Under the pieces are notes generated by a model. That model was not told the origin of the DNA and ran no database searches. It was given only the letters and a program-made list of their open reading frames with translations. 36,342 nt of DNA, taken from NCBI GenBank assembly GCA_902537415.1, contig CACBBC010000016.1, positions 1 through 36,342 on the forward strand, written 5' to 3'. Origin of the DNA: an uncultured Alphaproteobacteria bacterium. Lineage in GTDB: Bacteria; Pseudomonadota; Alphaproteobacteria; Rhodobacterales; Rhodobacteraceae. The translations under genes were made by a program, and so were the position numbers. Positions within the stretch are counted from its first letter, which is position 1, and each line of letters opens with the position of its first letter. Positions 25,518 to 32,797 of this stretch are shown piece by piece.

Positions 25518-25910
25518 CTATCTTCCTGCCATCATCACTAACTGTAAATAAAATACTCGAAGTTTAAACTTTGAATTTGGTTTTTGCTCAAAAACAACGA
25601 TTCTCGGCCGATCTGTATTTTGCTTTTGGAATTCTATAGACATATTTTCTGGAAGAAAAACACCATTAATCTCTAGTGTTTTCTGTGGATCTTGGGAGAA
25701 TTCCCTATGAAAACTTGAGTCGAGCCAAACTCTCGCTAACACTTTGCCTAAAATATCGGGCAAAAGGCTTCTAACTTCATCTCTCGACGTGAGCTTAAGG
25801 TTACCATTAACTAGCTCAAATGGTTTATTAGTATCTTTTGCTCCTTTCACAGCAGGAGGAAGAACTTTCTTAACTGGAACCAAAGCTTTTGATTTTTTCT
25901 CAGACATCAT
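25518..25910 (-). CDS. NHLP-leader-like protein (nitrile hydratase alpha-like fold)
   Basis: 130 residues, no signal peptide. Residues about 50–108 (LPDILGKVLARVWLDSSFHR, then EFSQDPQKTLEINGVFLPEN and RPRIVVFE) follow the NHLP leader/nitrile hydratase alpha pattern: alanine-rich helix, W-x-D-x-x-F-R, DP-x-x-x-L, G-x-x-LP-x-x-x, beta strand. The N-terminal ~40 residues are Lys/Pro-rich. The C-terminus (FKLRVFYLQLVMMAGR) is not the Gly/Cys/Ser-rich core of a usual RiPP. No cyclodehydratase, radical-SAM or transporter genes of RiPP type are nearby, and no nitrile hydratase beta or cobalt-site motif is seen. First gene of a three-gene minus-strand unit, divergent from a rod/hook gene. Confidence 0.6.
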   Translation of the reverse strand: MMSEKKSKALVPVKKVLPPAVKGAKDTNKPFELVNGNLKLTSRDEVRSLLPDILGKVLARVWLDSSFHREFSQDPQKTLEINGVFLPENMSIEFQKQNTDRPRIVVFEQKPNSKFKLRVFYLQLVMMAGR

Positions 25911-25997
25911 GAAACAATTCGACTTTTACGCTAATATAATTAAATCAATTTTTTAACAAGATAAACCCCAAAATATATAATATTGAGTAACGACTTG

Positions 25998-26014
25998 TGG
26001 CACGATTTTTGTAT
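25998..26014 (+). promoter_or_regulatory. Sigma-54-like promoter before the rod/hook gene
   Basis: TGGCACGATTTTTGTA: the -24 element TGGCACG is perfect and the spacing from GG is right (10 bases), but the -12 dinucleotide is GT rather than GC. Transcription would start near 26023, just before the AAAGGA ribosome site of the gene at 26037. Confidence 0.55.
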
Positions 26015-26036
26015 TAAGATTTTCAAAGGAAAAAAA

Positions 26037-26822
26037 ATGTTACCAGTAGTAAGATCGGGTCTGAGTGCCGCTTCCCAAGAAATAGCTGTTATTTCTAATA
26101 ATATAGCTAACGCATCCTCGTTAGGTTTTAAAAGAAGTAATGCAAATTTTTCTGATATTTATACAGAGATGTCAGATGTTAGAAATGCTAACAGAGTTGG
26201 AAACGGGGTTAGGCAGGAGTCACCGAGAAGAAATCATTCCCAAGGATCTCTAATCTTGACTGGAAACGCTCTCGACCTTGGAATGAATGGCCAGGGAATG
26301 TTTATTCTGAATACCGTAGAAAAACTGGGTGAGCTATCATACACTCGAAATGGAGCTATCAATGTTAGAGAAGATGGTAAACTTGTTAACTCTGATGGCA
26401 TTGCTTATCTTGATATAAATGCTCAGGAAATTAGTTTACCATTTCAAGTATTAAATCAAGAGGGAAAGCAACAAAGTCTTTCTGAAGTGAAGGTTACTGC
26501 GGAAGGGTTTTTAAGGGCTACCTATGGAATAGATAATTATGTAACTATCGCCCAAGTAGGTCTTGCAAGGTTTGCAGATGAAACTCAATTAAAATCTAGA
26601 GGTGATAACATTTTTACTGCTACCCCAGAATCAGGTGAAGCAACGATTGGTGCAGGGAAAGACTTTGGTTTTGGCAAAATAAATGCTGGCAGCCTCGAAG
26701 CATCAAACACAGATATTACTGCTGAGCTAACTCTTCTACTCAGAGCGCAACAAGCATTTAATGGTTCCGCAAAAATGATGCAAGCCGATGCAGATGTTAC
26801 AAGGCGATTGATGGACACATAG
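26037..26822 (+). CDS. Flagellar rod/hook protein (FlgE/FlgF/FlgG family)
   Basis: 261 residues from ATG 26037, which has AAAGGA 8 bases upstream. The frame extends 18 codons higher, but that would lie across the promoter. The N-terminal rod/hook heptad SGLSAASQEIAVISNNIANA is followed by GFKRSNANFSDIYTEM. In the middle are NALDLGMNGQGMFIL and YTRNGAINVREDGKLVNSDG, and the C-terminal helix has SLEASNTDITAELTLLLRAQ. Length fits FlgF or FlgG more than FlgE. I cannot tell which rod part it is, so no symbol is given. It builds the periplasmic axial structure by self-assembly after export through the FlhA-containing gate. Confidence 0.82.
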   Translation: MLPVVRSGLSAASQEIAVISNNIANASSLGFKRSNANFSDIYTEMSDVRNANRVGNGVRQESPRRNHSQGSLILTGNALDLGMNGQGMFILNTVEKLGELSYTRNGAINVREDGKLVNSDGIAYLDINAQEISLPFQVLNQEGKQQSLSEVKVTAEGFLRATYGIDNYVTIAQVGLARFADETQLKSRGDNIFTATPESGEATIGAGKDFGFGKINAGSLEASNTDITAELTLLLRAQQAFNGSAKMMQADADVTRRLMDT

Positions 26823-26825
26823 CAC

Positions 26826-27236
26826 CTACCTCAACGGTAGTATCCATGAAATATCATTGATTTTTCTATTTGTTTCCTCGTGTATGAGCAAATCGCCTTT
26901 AAGGTTTACTCTCAAGCTTTTGTTCAAAAGTATAACTAAAGTAACAGGTCTTACCGATGTCTTTAGTAATAATTCCCTCGTTTTTAGAAATGACTCGAGG
27001 CTAAGATCTATACTTGCTCTCATATAAGGCCTATTAATCTCTATATCTAGTGATCCTTTGTGTTTGGGTACTAGATTACTGGAGGGTTTGATTGTTACAG
27101 AACAAATACCTCTACCAATATTCATAAGCCCGCAAGATAACGTAATCGTTTCTACGCAGTTAAAGCCTATCATATTTAGGTCAGCAGTTTGAACAGACAT
27201 GTGAATGGCTTGAAGGTCTTGAATCTCACCAGTCAT
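26826..27236 (-). CDS. Unknown protein in the flh operon (136 residues)
   Basis: Beta-rich by eye (LSCGLMNIGRGICSVTIKPS, LIIHEE-like strands near the end), no signal peptide, cytoplasmic. No family recognised; a PilZ-like or regulatory beta-barrel is a guess only. It starts 6 bases after the fliA stop and is therefore in the flhA–flhF–flhG–fliA transcript. The stop is 3 bases from the end of the convergent rod/hook gene. Confidence 0.65.
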   Translation of the reverse strand: MTGEIQDLQAIHMSVQTADLNMIGFNCVETITLSCGLMNIGRGICSVTIKPSSNLVPKHKGSLDIEINRPYMRASIDLSLESFLKTRELLLKTSVRPVTLVILLNKSLRVNLKGDLLIHEETNRKINDISWILPLR

Positions 27237-27242
27237 TTGAGC

Positions 27243-27947
27243 CTAGTATGATTTCTTTATAAAGGATCGCAGAAGGGCCACCGCCGATTTTTTTATTTGA
27301 GAAACCCTTCCCGTGGTTAATTCCATAATCTCAGCTATTTCGTATACATTAAGTTCTTCTACATAGTAAAGTTGGATTACCATTGCTTCCTTCGACGGTA
27401 GATCCTTCAAAGCTTGAGAAAGTATAGTTTTGAGTTGTGATCTATCTAAGTTTTCTTCTGGTGTACTTTCTTTTGAAACAAACCACATTGAATATTCATC
27501 ATAAACTTCATCAAGAGACTGATGGACATTTGCATTAAATGCTTTTTCCCAATCCCTATATTCATCTAAAGGAAGCCCCATTTTCTCAGCAATCTCTGAC
27601 GTTGTTGGTTCCCTTTGAAGGCTGGAAACAAGAGACTCTACTGCTTTCTTTTGTTTTTGTTGCATTTGAATAGTAGTACGGCACAGATTGGAGCTCTTTC
27701 TCAAGTGATCCACTATGGCTCCTCGTATTCTCAAAACAGCGTAACTAGCAAATGTGGCACCCTCTTTTGGACTATATTTTTGTGCTGCTGTTACAAGTCC
27801 GAAATAACCAATTTGCATTAAATCTTCTATTTCTATGGCTGACCTTACCCTGCCATGCATATGCCAGGCTATCTTTTTTACCAAATTCATATTATCAACT
27901 ATAAGAGCTTCAACGTTTGGTTCTTGTTCGGGATAACTAGCTTTCAT
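27243..27947 (-). CDS. fliA: Flagellar sigma factor FliA (sigma-28)
   Basis: 234 residues from ATG 27947 (a TTG at 27971 overlapping the flhG stop is the alternative). Region 2: IEIEDLMQIGYFGLVTAAQK and FASYAVLRIRGAIVDHLRKS, as in FliA. Region 3: TTSEIAEKMGLPLDEYRDWE. Region 4: LPSKEAMVIQLYYVEELNVY followed by the helix-turn-helix EIAEIMELTTGRVSQIKKSA. It directs RNA polymerase to late flagellar genes. FlgM, its inhibitor, is encoded at 35138 on the other strand. Confidence 0.93.
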   Translation of the reverse strand: MKASYPEQEPNVEALIVDNMNLVKKIAWHMHGRVRSAIEIEDLMQIGYFGLVTAAQKYSPKEGATFASYAVLRIRGAIVDHLRKSSNLCRTTIQMQQKQKKAVESLVSSLQREPTTSEIAEKMGLPLDEYRDWEKAFNANVHQSLDEVYDEYSMWFVSKESTPEENLDRSQLKTILSQALKDLPSKEAMVIQLYYVEELNVYEIAEIMELTTGRVSQIKKSAVALLRSFIKKSY

Positions 27948-27967
27948 TTTTTTTCCAGGTTGTAAAG

Positions 27968-28750
27968 TCAACTTTTTGAGAAAAATCGTATACCATTATG
28001 TTTATTTTCTCTAGCCTTAATGATATTTTTTGCTACCCTTTGGAAGGCTAGCTTCTCCAATTCTGCTTCCTTTTCTAAGACTATAGGGGCTTTTTTTAAT
28101 ATAGCATTTTGAACTTTTTTAGATCGAGGAATCCCTCCAGCAAACGTTAGGTTTGCATCAAAAAACTTTATGACCGCATTTTGAAATTTATCAAATATTT
28201 TCTGTGCTGACTTTTCGTTATCAACCATATTCACAACGACGGAAAAATTTTGAATATCATACTCTAAATTTGCAGACTTAATAAACGTGTATGCGTCCAT
28301 AAAACTTGTGGGTTCACCGACTAGTACAATAACCAGCTTATCAACGGCGGACGCAAAGGTCATAGATTGATCGGATGCGCCGGCTGGTATGTCAACGACC
28401 AAAGAATCAGTGTATTTTTCTATCGGGTTTATTGAATTAATGAGCTGGAACATGGAATTTTTCTCGACATTTAAAATATCGATTAACCCGCTACCTCCAG
28501 AGATAAATTTGATGCCATTAGGACCAGTTTCAATCACATCTTCAACAGGTAAGCCCTTCTTTAACATATCTCTTATTGTTCTCTTTGGGTTTATGCCTAA
28601 CATTATATGGGCATTTGCCAAGCCAAAGTCAGCATCCATTAATGAAATCTTGGACCCCATTTGAGATAATGTAAGGGCTAAATTTACGGCAATAGTTGTT
28701 TTACCAACACCACCTTTTCCACTAGCTATTGCTATAGAGTTACTCATCAT
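27968..28750 (-). CDS. flhG: MinD-like ATPase FlhG
   Basis: 260 residues. Deviant Walker A ASGKGGVGKTTIA is at residues 9–21, SLMDADFGLANAHIMLGI follows, and VVDIPAGASD is the Walker B-like segment. A C-terminal basic, amphipathic stretch (KARENKHNGIRFFSK) may bind the membrane. FlhG sets flagellar number with FlhF. The usual N-terminal helix with DQAxxLR, which in other FlhG proteins activates the FlhF GTPase, is absent: the protein begins almost at the P-loop. The ATG at 28750 overlaps flhF by 11 bases. Confidence 0.9.
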   Translation of the reverse strand: MMSNSIAIASGKGGVGKTTIAVNLALTLSQMGSKISLMDADFGLANAHIMLGINPKRTIRDMLKKGLPVEDVIETGPNGIKFISGGSGLIDILNVEKNSMFQLINSINPIEKYTDSLVVDIPAGASDQSMTFASAVDKLVIVLVGEPTSFMDAYTFIKSANLEYDIQNFSVVVNMVDNEKSAQKIFDKFQNAVIKFFDANLTFAGGIPRSKKVQNAILKKAPIVLEKEAELEKLAFQRVAKNIIKARENKHNGIRFFSKS

Positions 28751-29900
28751 TTAACTCGTCAGTAATATATGAATCTAAATGAGTTGCCAAAACATTTGAC
28801 TCGGCAAGCGCTAATGAGCTTAATATTGTTTTTGACCCAGTCATAAACCCAACTTTAACATTTTTACTAGCTAATACACACAACTCTCTAGCGTAAAGTT
28901 GACACTCATCAACCTTTGTAAAGGCAATGATTGGCTGAAAGTCCCTATACTTATTAATTTGACTAGTTAGTAGTTGTCTACTACTACCCGAAGGAAGGCA
29001 GAGAACAGTCGCGACTTTTGTTGCACCCAATTGCTCTCTTATATTTTGAACCGTATACTTATTTTCTTCTGCGATTAAAGATAAATCAACTATCTTTTGA
29101 CCCTCACTAATACTTGTAAAACTTTTGCAATTATGATCAATCCGATAGTTGAGTTTTGGTATGTTAAGCAACTTTGAATAATAAGCTAGGTCATCTCGCT
29201 TATTCACAACTTGGCTTTCAGTTGACACTAATGTTGGTTTCACCTGTTTGTTCTCTTCCATAATTCTAGCCGCAAGTTTTGCCGATAATGTCGTTTTCCC
29301 TGCTCCACTCGGGCCAATAACAAATATTACTTGTGATTTAAAAATATCTTGAATCTCATCACAAGCTATTCTGTCAGCAAACGCTCTTACAAATGCACTC
29401 AGTCCTCTATCAAGGCTCAATCCATCGTAAGCTGGCTTTAAAGATGAGACTATTTCGGGTGTAAATTCTAACTGTCGTAGTTTGAGTGAAATAGAATTTC
29501 CTGTCTTTTCATTCAATCCTTTTTCATCAGTTATGACCATTCCAGAGAGCATATTTTGTAAATGTTTTATTTGCCCTTGGAGCTTTACCATTTCTGATGA
29601 CTGGTTTTGGTTGATTAAACTGTTTCCTGGGTCGCTAGCATCATATTCATTAGATGTTCTACTGTAAATACGATTGCGCTGTTTTTCCCTCAAGAAGTCT
29701 ATTTTTGAATGTAATACATCAGAAAAATTATCTCCAATATCCTTCTTATTCTGTTGTTTAGAAAAGCTATTTGTTGCTTCAATTTCTACCTTATTTCCCC
29801 TTTTTGAAGTAGATACTATAAGTGCGTCTGGGCCCAGCTTCTTTACAACTTCCTCCATAGCACTAGCACTGTCAGATGCTAGAAACTTATATGTGGTCAT
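28740..29900 (-). CDS. flhF: FlhF-like SRP-family GTPase with degenerate motifs
   Basis: 386 residues. FlhF fixes the site of flagellar assembly at the pole. N-terminal B-like region (MTTYKFLASDSASAMEEVVK), coiled stretch, NG domain from about 140. The P-loop GPSGAGKTT (196–204) and G4 TKVDE (328–332) are intact. The G2-like DTxR motif, where other FlhF/Ffh proteins read TxDTxRxxA, is here STESQVVNKRDD (226–237), and the G3 DTAG is replaced by KIVDLSLIAEE. Nucleotide may still bind, but normal hydrolysis is doubtful. Same operon as flhA (24 bases after it) and flhG. Confidence 0.85.
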   Translation of the reverse strand: MTTYKFLASDSASAMEEVVKKLGPDALIVSTSKRGNKVEIEATNSFSKQQNKKDIGDNFSDVLHSKIDFLREKQRNRIYSRTSNEYDASDPGNSLINQNQSSEMVKLQGQIKHLQNMLSGMVITDEKGLNEKTGNSISLKLRQLEFTPEIVSSLKPAYDGLSLDRGLSAFVRAFADRIACDEIQDIFKSQVIFVIGPSGAGKTTLSAKLAARIMEENKQVKPTLVSTESQVVNKRDDLAYYSKLLNIPKLNYRIDHNCKSFTSISEGQKIVDLSLIAEENKYTVQNIREQLGATKVATVLCLPSGSSRQLLTSQINKYRDFQPIIAFTKVDECQLYARELCVLASKNVKVGFMTGSKTILSSLALAESNVLATHLDSYITDELNDE

Positions 29901-29924
29901 TTTTTTCTCCCGTTTTAATTTTCA

Positions 29925-32024
29925 TCAAGATCCTCCATCTATAGTCGCTACAACATTTACCTTTCTATTGTCTGGCAATTCAGTAAATGATAGGACGATC
30001 AAATCCTCGACGTGTTGCCGTATTATTCCTGAAATTTGTCTTCGAATATTTGGTGAAACTACAAGCACGGCAGTATTTCCTTCAGATACAAGCTTCTGAT
30101 TAAGCTCAGAGATATTAGAAATTAGCTTTGTTGCCAATTCGTTATCTAAAACCAAACCTTCCTCACCGTTTTGTTTAGCCATCTTAATAAGCATATGTTC
30201 AAGCTCAGAATTAAAAGTGATAACCGGTAAAGCCTTATTCAAAGGAGCGACCTGTTGTATTAATAGACCTGCCAGGTTAGGCCTAATTGCCTCAGCTGTT
30301 TCAATCACGCTTAAGTTCTTTCCAACCAATCCCGCTAAAGACTCAAGAATAATTCGTAGATCACTTATAGGTACTCTTTCAGAAAGTAATTCTCTCAAAA
30401 CTCCAGTGAGATTATGCAAAGGAACCAATTTAGGGACTAGTGACTCAACAAGACTCGGAGCAGTCTGAGAGAGATTATCTAATAGAGTTTGAACATCATC
30501 TTGACCAATCAACTTGCCTGAATGCTTATAAAAAATCTGGCTCAAATGCGTTGCTAAGACAGACTCAGGAGCTACAACCACGTATCCCTTTTCTTCAGCT
30601 TCATTTTGCTGAGAAGGAAGTATCCATGTAGCATCCATTCCAAACGAAGGATCTTTTACCTCAATTCCATCCAACTTGATGTTTGTATCATCGCCCGGAA
30701 TAGCCAATTTTCTGTCAGGATAAATAATATCATCACCAACTATTGTTTGTCCTATTCGTATTCTATACTGATTAGATGATAGGGTTAGATCATCTCGAAT
30801 TCTAACTGCAGGAATAATAAAACCGAGAGCTTTTGACACTTGCTTTCTTATACCAGTAATTCGTTCAACAAGAGGGCCACCTGTATCATCATCAACCATT
30901 TCTACTAGGCCATAACCTAATTGAACAGACACGGGTGAATAGTCCGTCACATCTTCTAATCTGAGTTGATCTCCATCAGTCTCTTCTTGAATCTTATCAT
31001 CTTCATTTTCACCCTCTATTTTAGTTTCTTTCTTCCTTTCCACTCTGCGAGCAAGAAAGCCGGCAGTTGCTGCAACTATTGCTGATGTGATAAAAAGTAG
31101 ATTTGGCATTCCCGGAACAAAACCTATTAGAAGCAAAACAGCTGAAACAGGAATCCAAGCTCTTGATATGCTCAGTTGGTCACCAATATGAGATGCCATA
31201 TCCTGCTTAGAGGAAACACGAGTTACAATGATTGCCGTCGAAATTGCTAATAGTAACGACGGGATTTGAGCTACCAGACCGTCCCCAATTGATAAAAGAA
31301 TATACGTCTCAGCTGCGGTAGAAACGGGCAAGTCATATTGACTTATTCCGATAATTAATCCACCGATAATGTTAATGGCTAAAATTAAAATAGATGCAAT
31401 TGCATCACCTTTTACAAATTTTGACGCTCCATCCATTGATCCATAGAAGTCGGCTTCTTGTGCTATTTCCTCTCGCCTATTCGTAGCCTCTTCAGCAGTC
31501 AAAACGCCCGCATTTAAATCTGCATCAATGGCCATTTGTTTTCCTGGCATCGCGTCTAGTGTGAAACGAGCTGATACCTCTGAAACGCGTCCTGCTCCCT
31601 TTGTTATCACAACCAGGTTTATAATGACTAAAATTATGAAGACAAAAATACCCACTGCGTAATTGCCAGAAACAATGAAGTTACCAAAGGCTTCAATTAT
31701 TTGGCCTGCAGCATCGTTACCTGTATGGCCTTGCCCTAATACTACTCTCGTTGAGGCAACGTTTAAGGCCAATCTTAGCACTGTCGCTATCAACAGTAGG
31801 TTAGGGAAACTTGAAAAATCGAGGGGTCTAAAGGTATGCATAGCTACCATTAAAATCACCAGAGAGATCAAAATGTTTGAAACAAAAAAAACATCCAATA
31901 AAAAGACTGGAAGTGGTAACACCATCATAGCAACAAGTACAATAATACCTAGTGGCAAGATACCAGATTTAAGGATATCTGCAACACTGCCCGTCAATGA
32001 GGTACTACTTCTTGTCAATTCCAT
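29925..32024 (-). CDS. flhA: Flagellar export gate protein FlhA
   Basis: 699 residues, normal length. The N-terminal half has about eight membrane helices (to about 330). The FHIPEP-family signature RFTLDAMPGKQMAIDADLNA is in the cytoplasmic loop, with NVASTRVVLGQGHTGNDAAG before it. The C-terminal cytoplasmic domain (about 360–699) forms the nonameric ring that receives chaperone–substrate complexes. It is the first gene of the minus-strand flagellar operon. A GGGAG lies about 12 bases upstream of ATG 32024. A sigma-54 promoter sequence is 120 bases upstream. Confidence 0.97.
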   Translation of the reverse strand: MELTRSSTSLTGSVADILKSGILPLGIIVLVAMMVLPLPVFLLDVFFVSNILISLVILMVAMHTFRPLDFSSFPNLLLIATVLRLALNVASTRVVLGQGHTGNDAAGQIIEAFGNFIVSGNYAVGIFVFIILVIINLVVITKGAGRVSEVSARFTLDAMPGKQMAIDADLNAGVLTAEEATNRREEIAQEADFYGSMDGASKFVKGDAIASILILAINIIGGLIIGISQYDLPVSTAAETYILLSIGDGLVAQIPSLLLAISTAIIVTRVSSKQDMASHIGDQLSISRAWIPVSAVLLLIGFVPGMPNLLFITSAIVAATAGFLARRVERKKETKIEGENEDDKIQEETDGDQLRLEDVTDYSPVSVQLGYGLVEMVDDDTGGPLVERITGIRKQVSKALGFIIPAVRIRDDLTLSSNQYRIRIGQTIVGDDIIYPDRKLAIPGDDTNIKLDGIEVKDPSFGMDATWILPSQQNEAEEKGYVVVAPESVLATHLSQIFYKHSGKLIGQDDVQTLLDNLSQTAPSLVESLVPKLVPLHNLTGVLRELLSERVPISDLRIILESLAGLVGKNLSVIETAEAIRPNLAGLLIQQVAPLNKALPVITFNSELEHMLIKMAKQNGEEGLVLDNELATKLISNISELNQKLVSEGNTAVLVVSPNIRRQISGIIRQHVEDLIVLSFTELPDNRKVNVVATIDGGS

Positions 32025-32143
32025 GACTCTTGCTTCTCCCTGTCAAAAATAAGTCATTATGTGTCAATAATTTAAAAAAATTAACTTGTTAAAATACCTA
32101 AAGGGACTTTTTTAGTCATATTGAAGACCCTCGATAGAGAAAG

Positions 32144-32160
32144 AAGCAACAATCATGCCA
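32144..32160 (-). promoter_or_regulatory. Sigma-54 promoter of the flhA operon
   Basis: Minus strand, reading from 32160: TGGCATGATTGTTGC. GG and GC are exactly 10 bases apart, and the -12 TTGC is perfect. Transcription would start near 32134, giving a leader of about 110 bases before flhA. Confidence 0.72.
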
Positions 32161-32196
32161 TCCCTTATTTTAACAAAAAGAGATAGGAGAGTAAGA

Positions 32197-32212
32197 TGGC
32201 ATAAAAAATGCA
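32197..32212 (+). promoter_or_regulatory. Sigma-54 promoter of the flgP–flgT operon
   Basis: TGGCATAAAAAATGCA with the required 10 bases between GG and GC. Transcription would start near 32223, 26 bases before the ATG at 32249. It is divergent from the flhA site, with 36 bases between the two, so a shared activator region is likely. Confidence 0.7.
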
Positions 32213-32248
32213 AACATCCCTTACACTTTTAAAAGATAAGGTCAAAAA

Positions 32249-32779
32249 ATGAATAAAGAGAAAAAGATCAAGATGCTTATTCCATCAATTGGATTAGCTT
32301 TAATTATAAGTGGTTGTCAGTCCAGTTTTTTAACTAACATGGACGAGAAAGGTACCCAGTCAACCTTAAATGTTTTAAGTAATAAAGGTGAAGATGCCGC
32401 CCATCTGGCTGCTATAAACGAGGTACTGGACGCATCAGTAGCAAATGTACCTACAATAAGTGCTATGGGATATGCGGTAGTTTCATCACAGCCAGGGCGA
32501 TCTGCTAATCAGAAGAGACTAATGGCAATTAGATCTGCAAGAATGGCTGCAATGCGTGATCTCGCGGAGCAAATCCATGGTTTAAAAGTTGAGGGTAATA
32601 CCACAGTAATCGATTTGATGGTACAAAATGATACGTTCAGAGGTATCGTCTCAGGAACAATTCGAGGAGCAAGAACTGTTAGGATTAATCCAACCGGGAG
32701 TGATACTTATGAGGTTTTATTAGAGATCGATAAAGACACGCTAAGCTATTTGCTAAGACAAGCACGTACCGTGGCATAA
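32249..32779 (+). CDS. flgP: FlgP-like outer-membrane lipoprotein (LPP20 family)
   Basis: 176 residues. Signal sequence with lipobox ISGC (Cys23). The LPP20/FlgP domain covers about 70–172: AVVSSQPGRSANQKRLMAIR, SARMAAMRDLAEQIHGLKVE, then FRGIVSGTIRGARTVRINP and YEVLLEID. In Vibrio and Campylobacter FlgP builds an outer-membrane ring or disc around the flagellar motor. First gene of the plus-strand operon and followed by an FlgT-like gene, as expected for an H-ring pair. The assignment rests on the domain plus context; LPP20 domains also occur in other lipoproteins. Confidence 0.75.
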   Translation: MNKEKKIKMLIPSIGLALIISGCQSSFLTNMDEKGTQSTLNVLSNKGEDAAHLAAINEVLDASVANVPTISAMGYAVVSSQPGRSANQKRLMAIRSARMAAMRDLAEQIHGLKVEGNTTVIDLMVQNDTFRGIVSGTIRGARTVRINPTGSDTYEVLLEIDKDTLSYLLRQARTVA

Positions 32780-32797
32780 AGGAACAAAGCTGTAAAC

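Noticed and set aside
25983-26036. 18-codon extension of the rod/hook protein
   Set aside because: Precedes the conserved N-terminus and crosses a sigma-54-like promoter; ATG 26037 has its own ribosome site.
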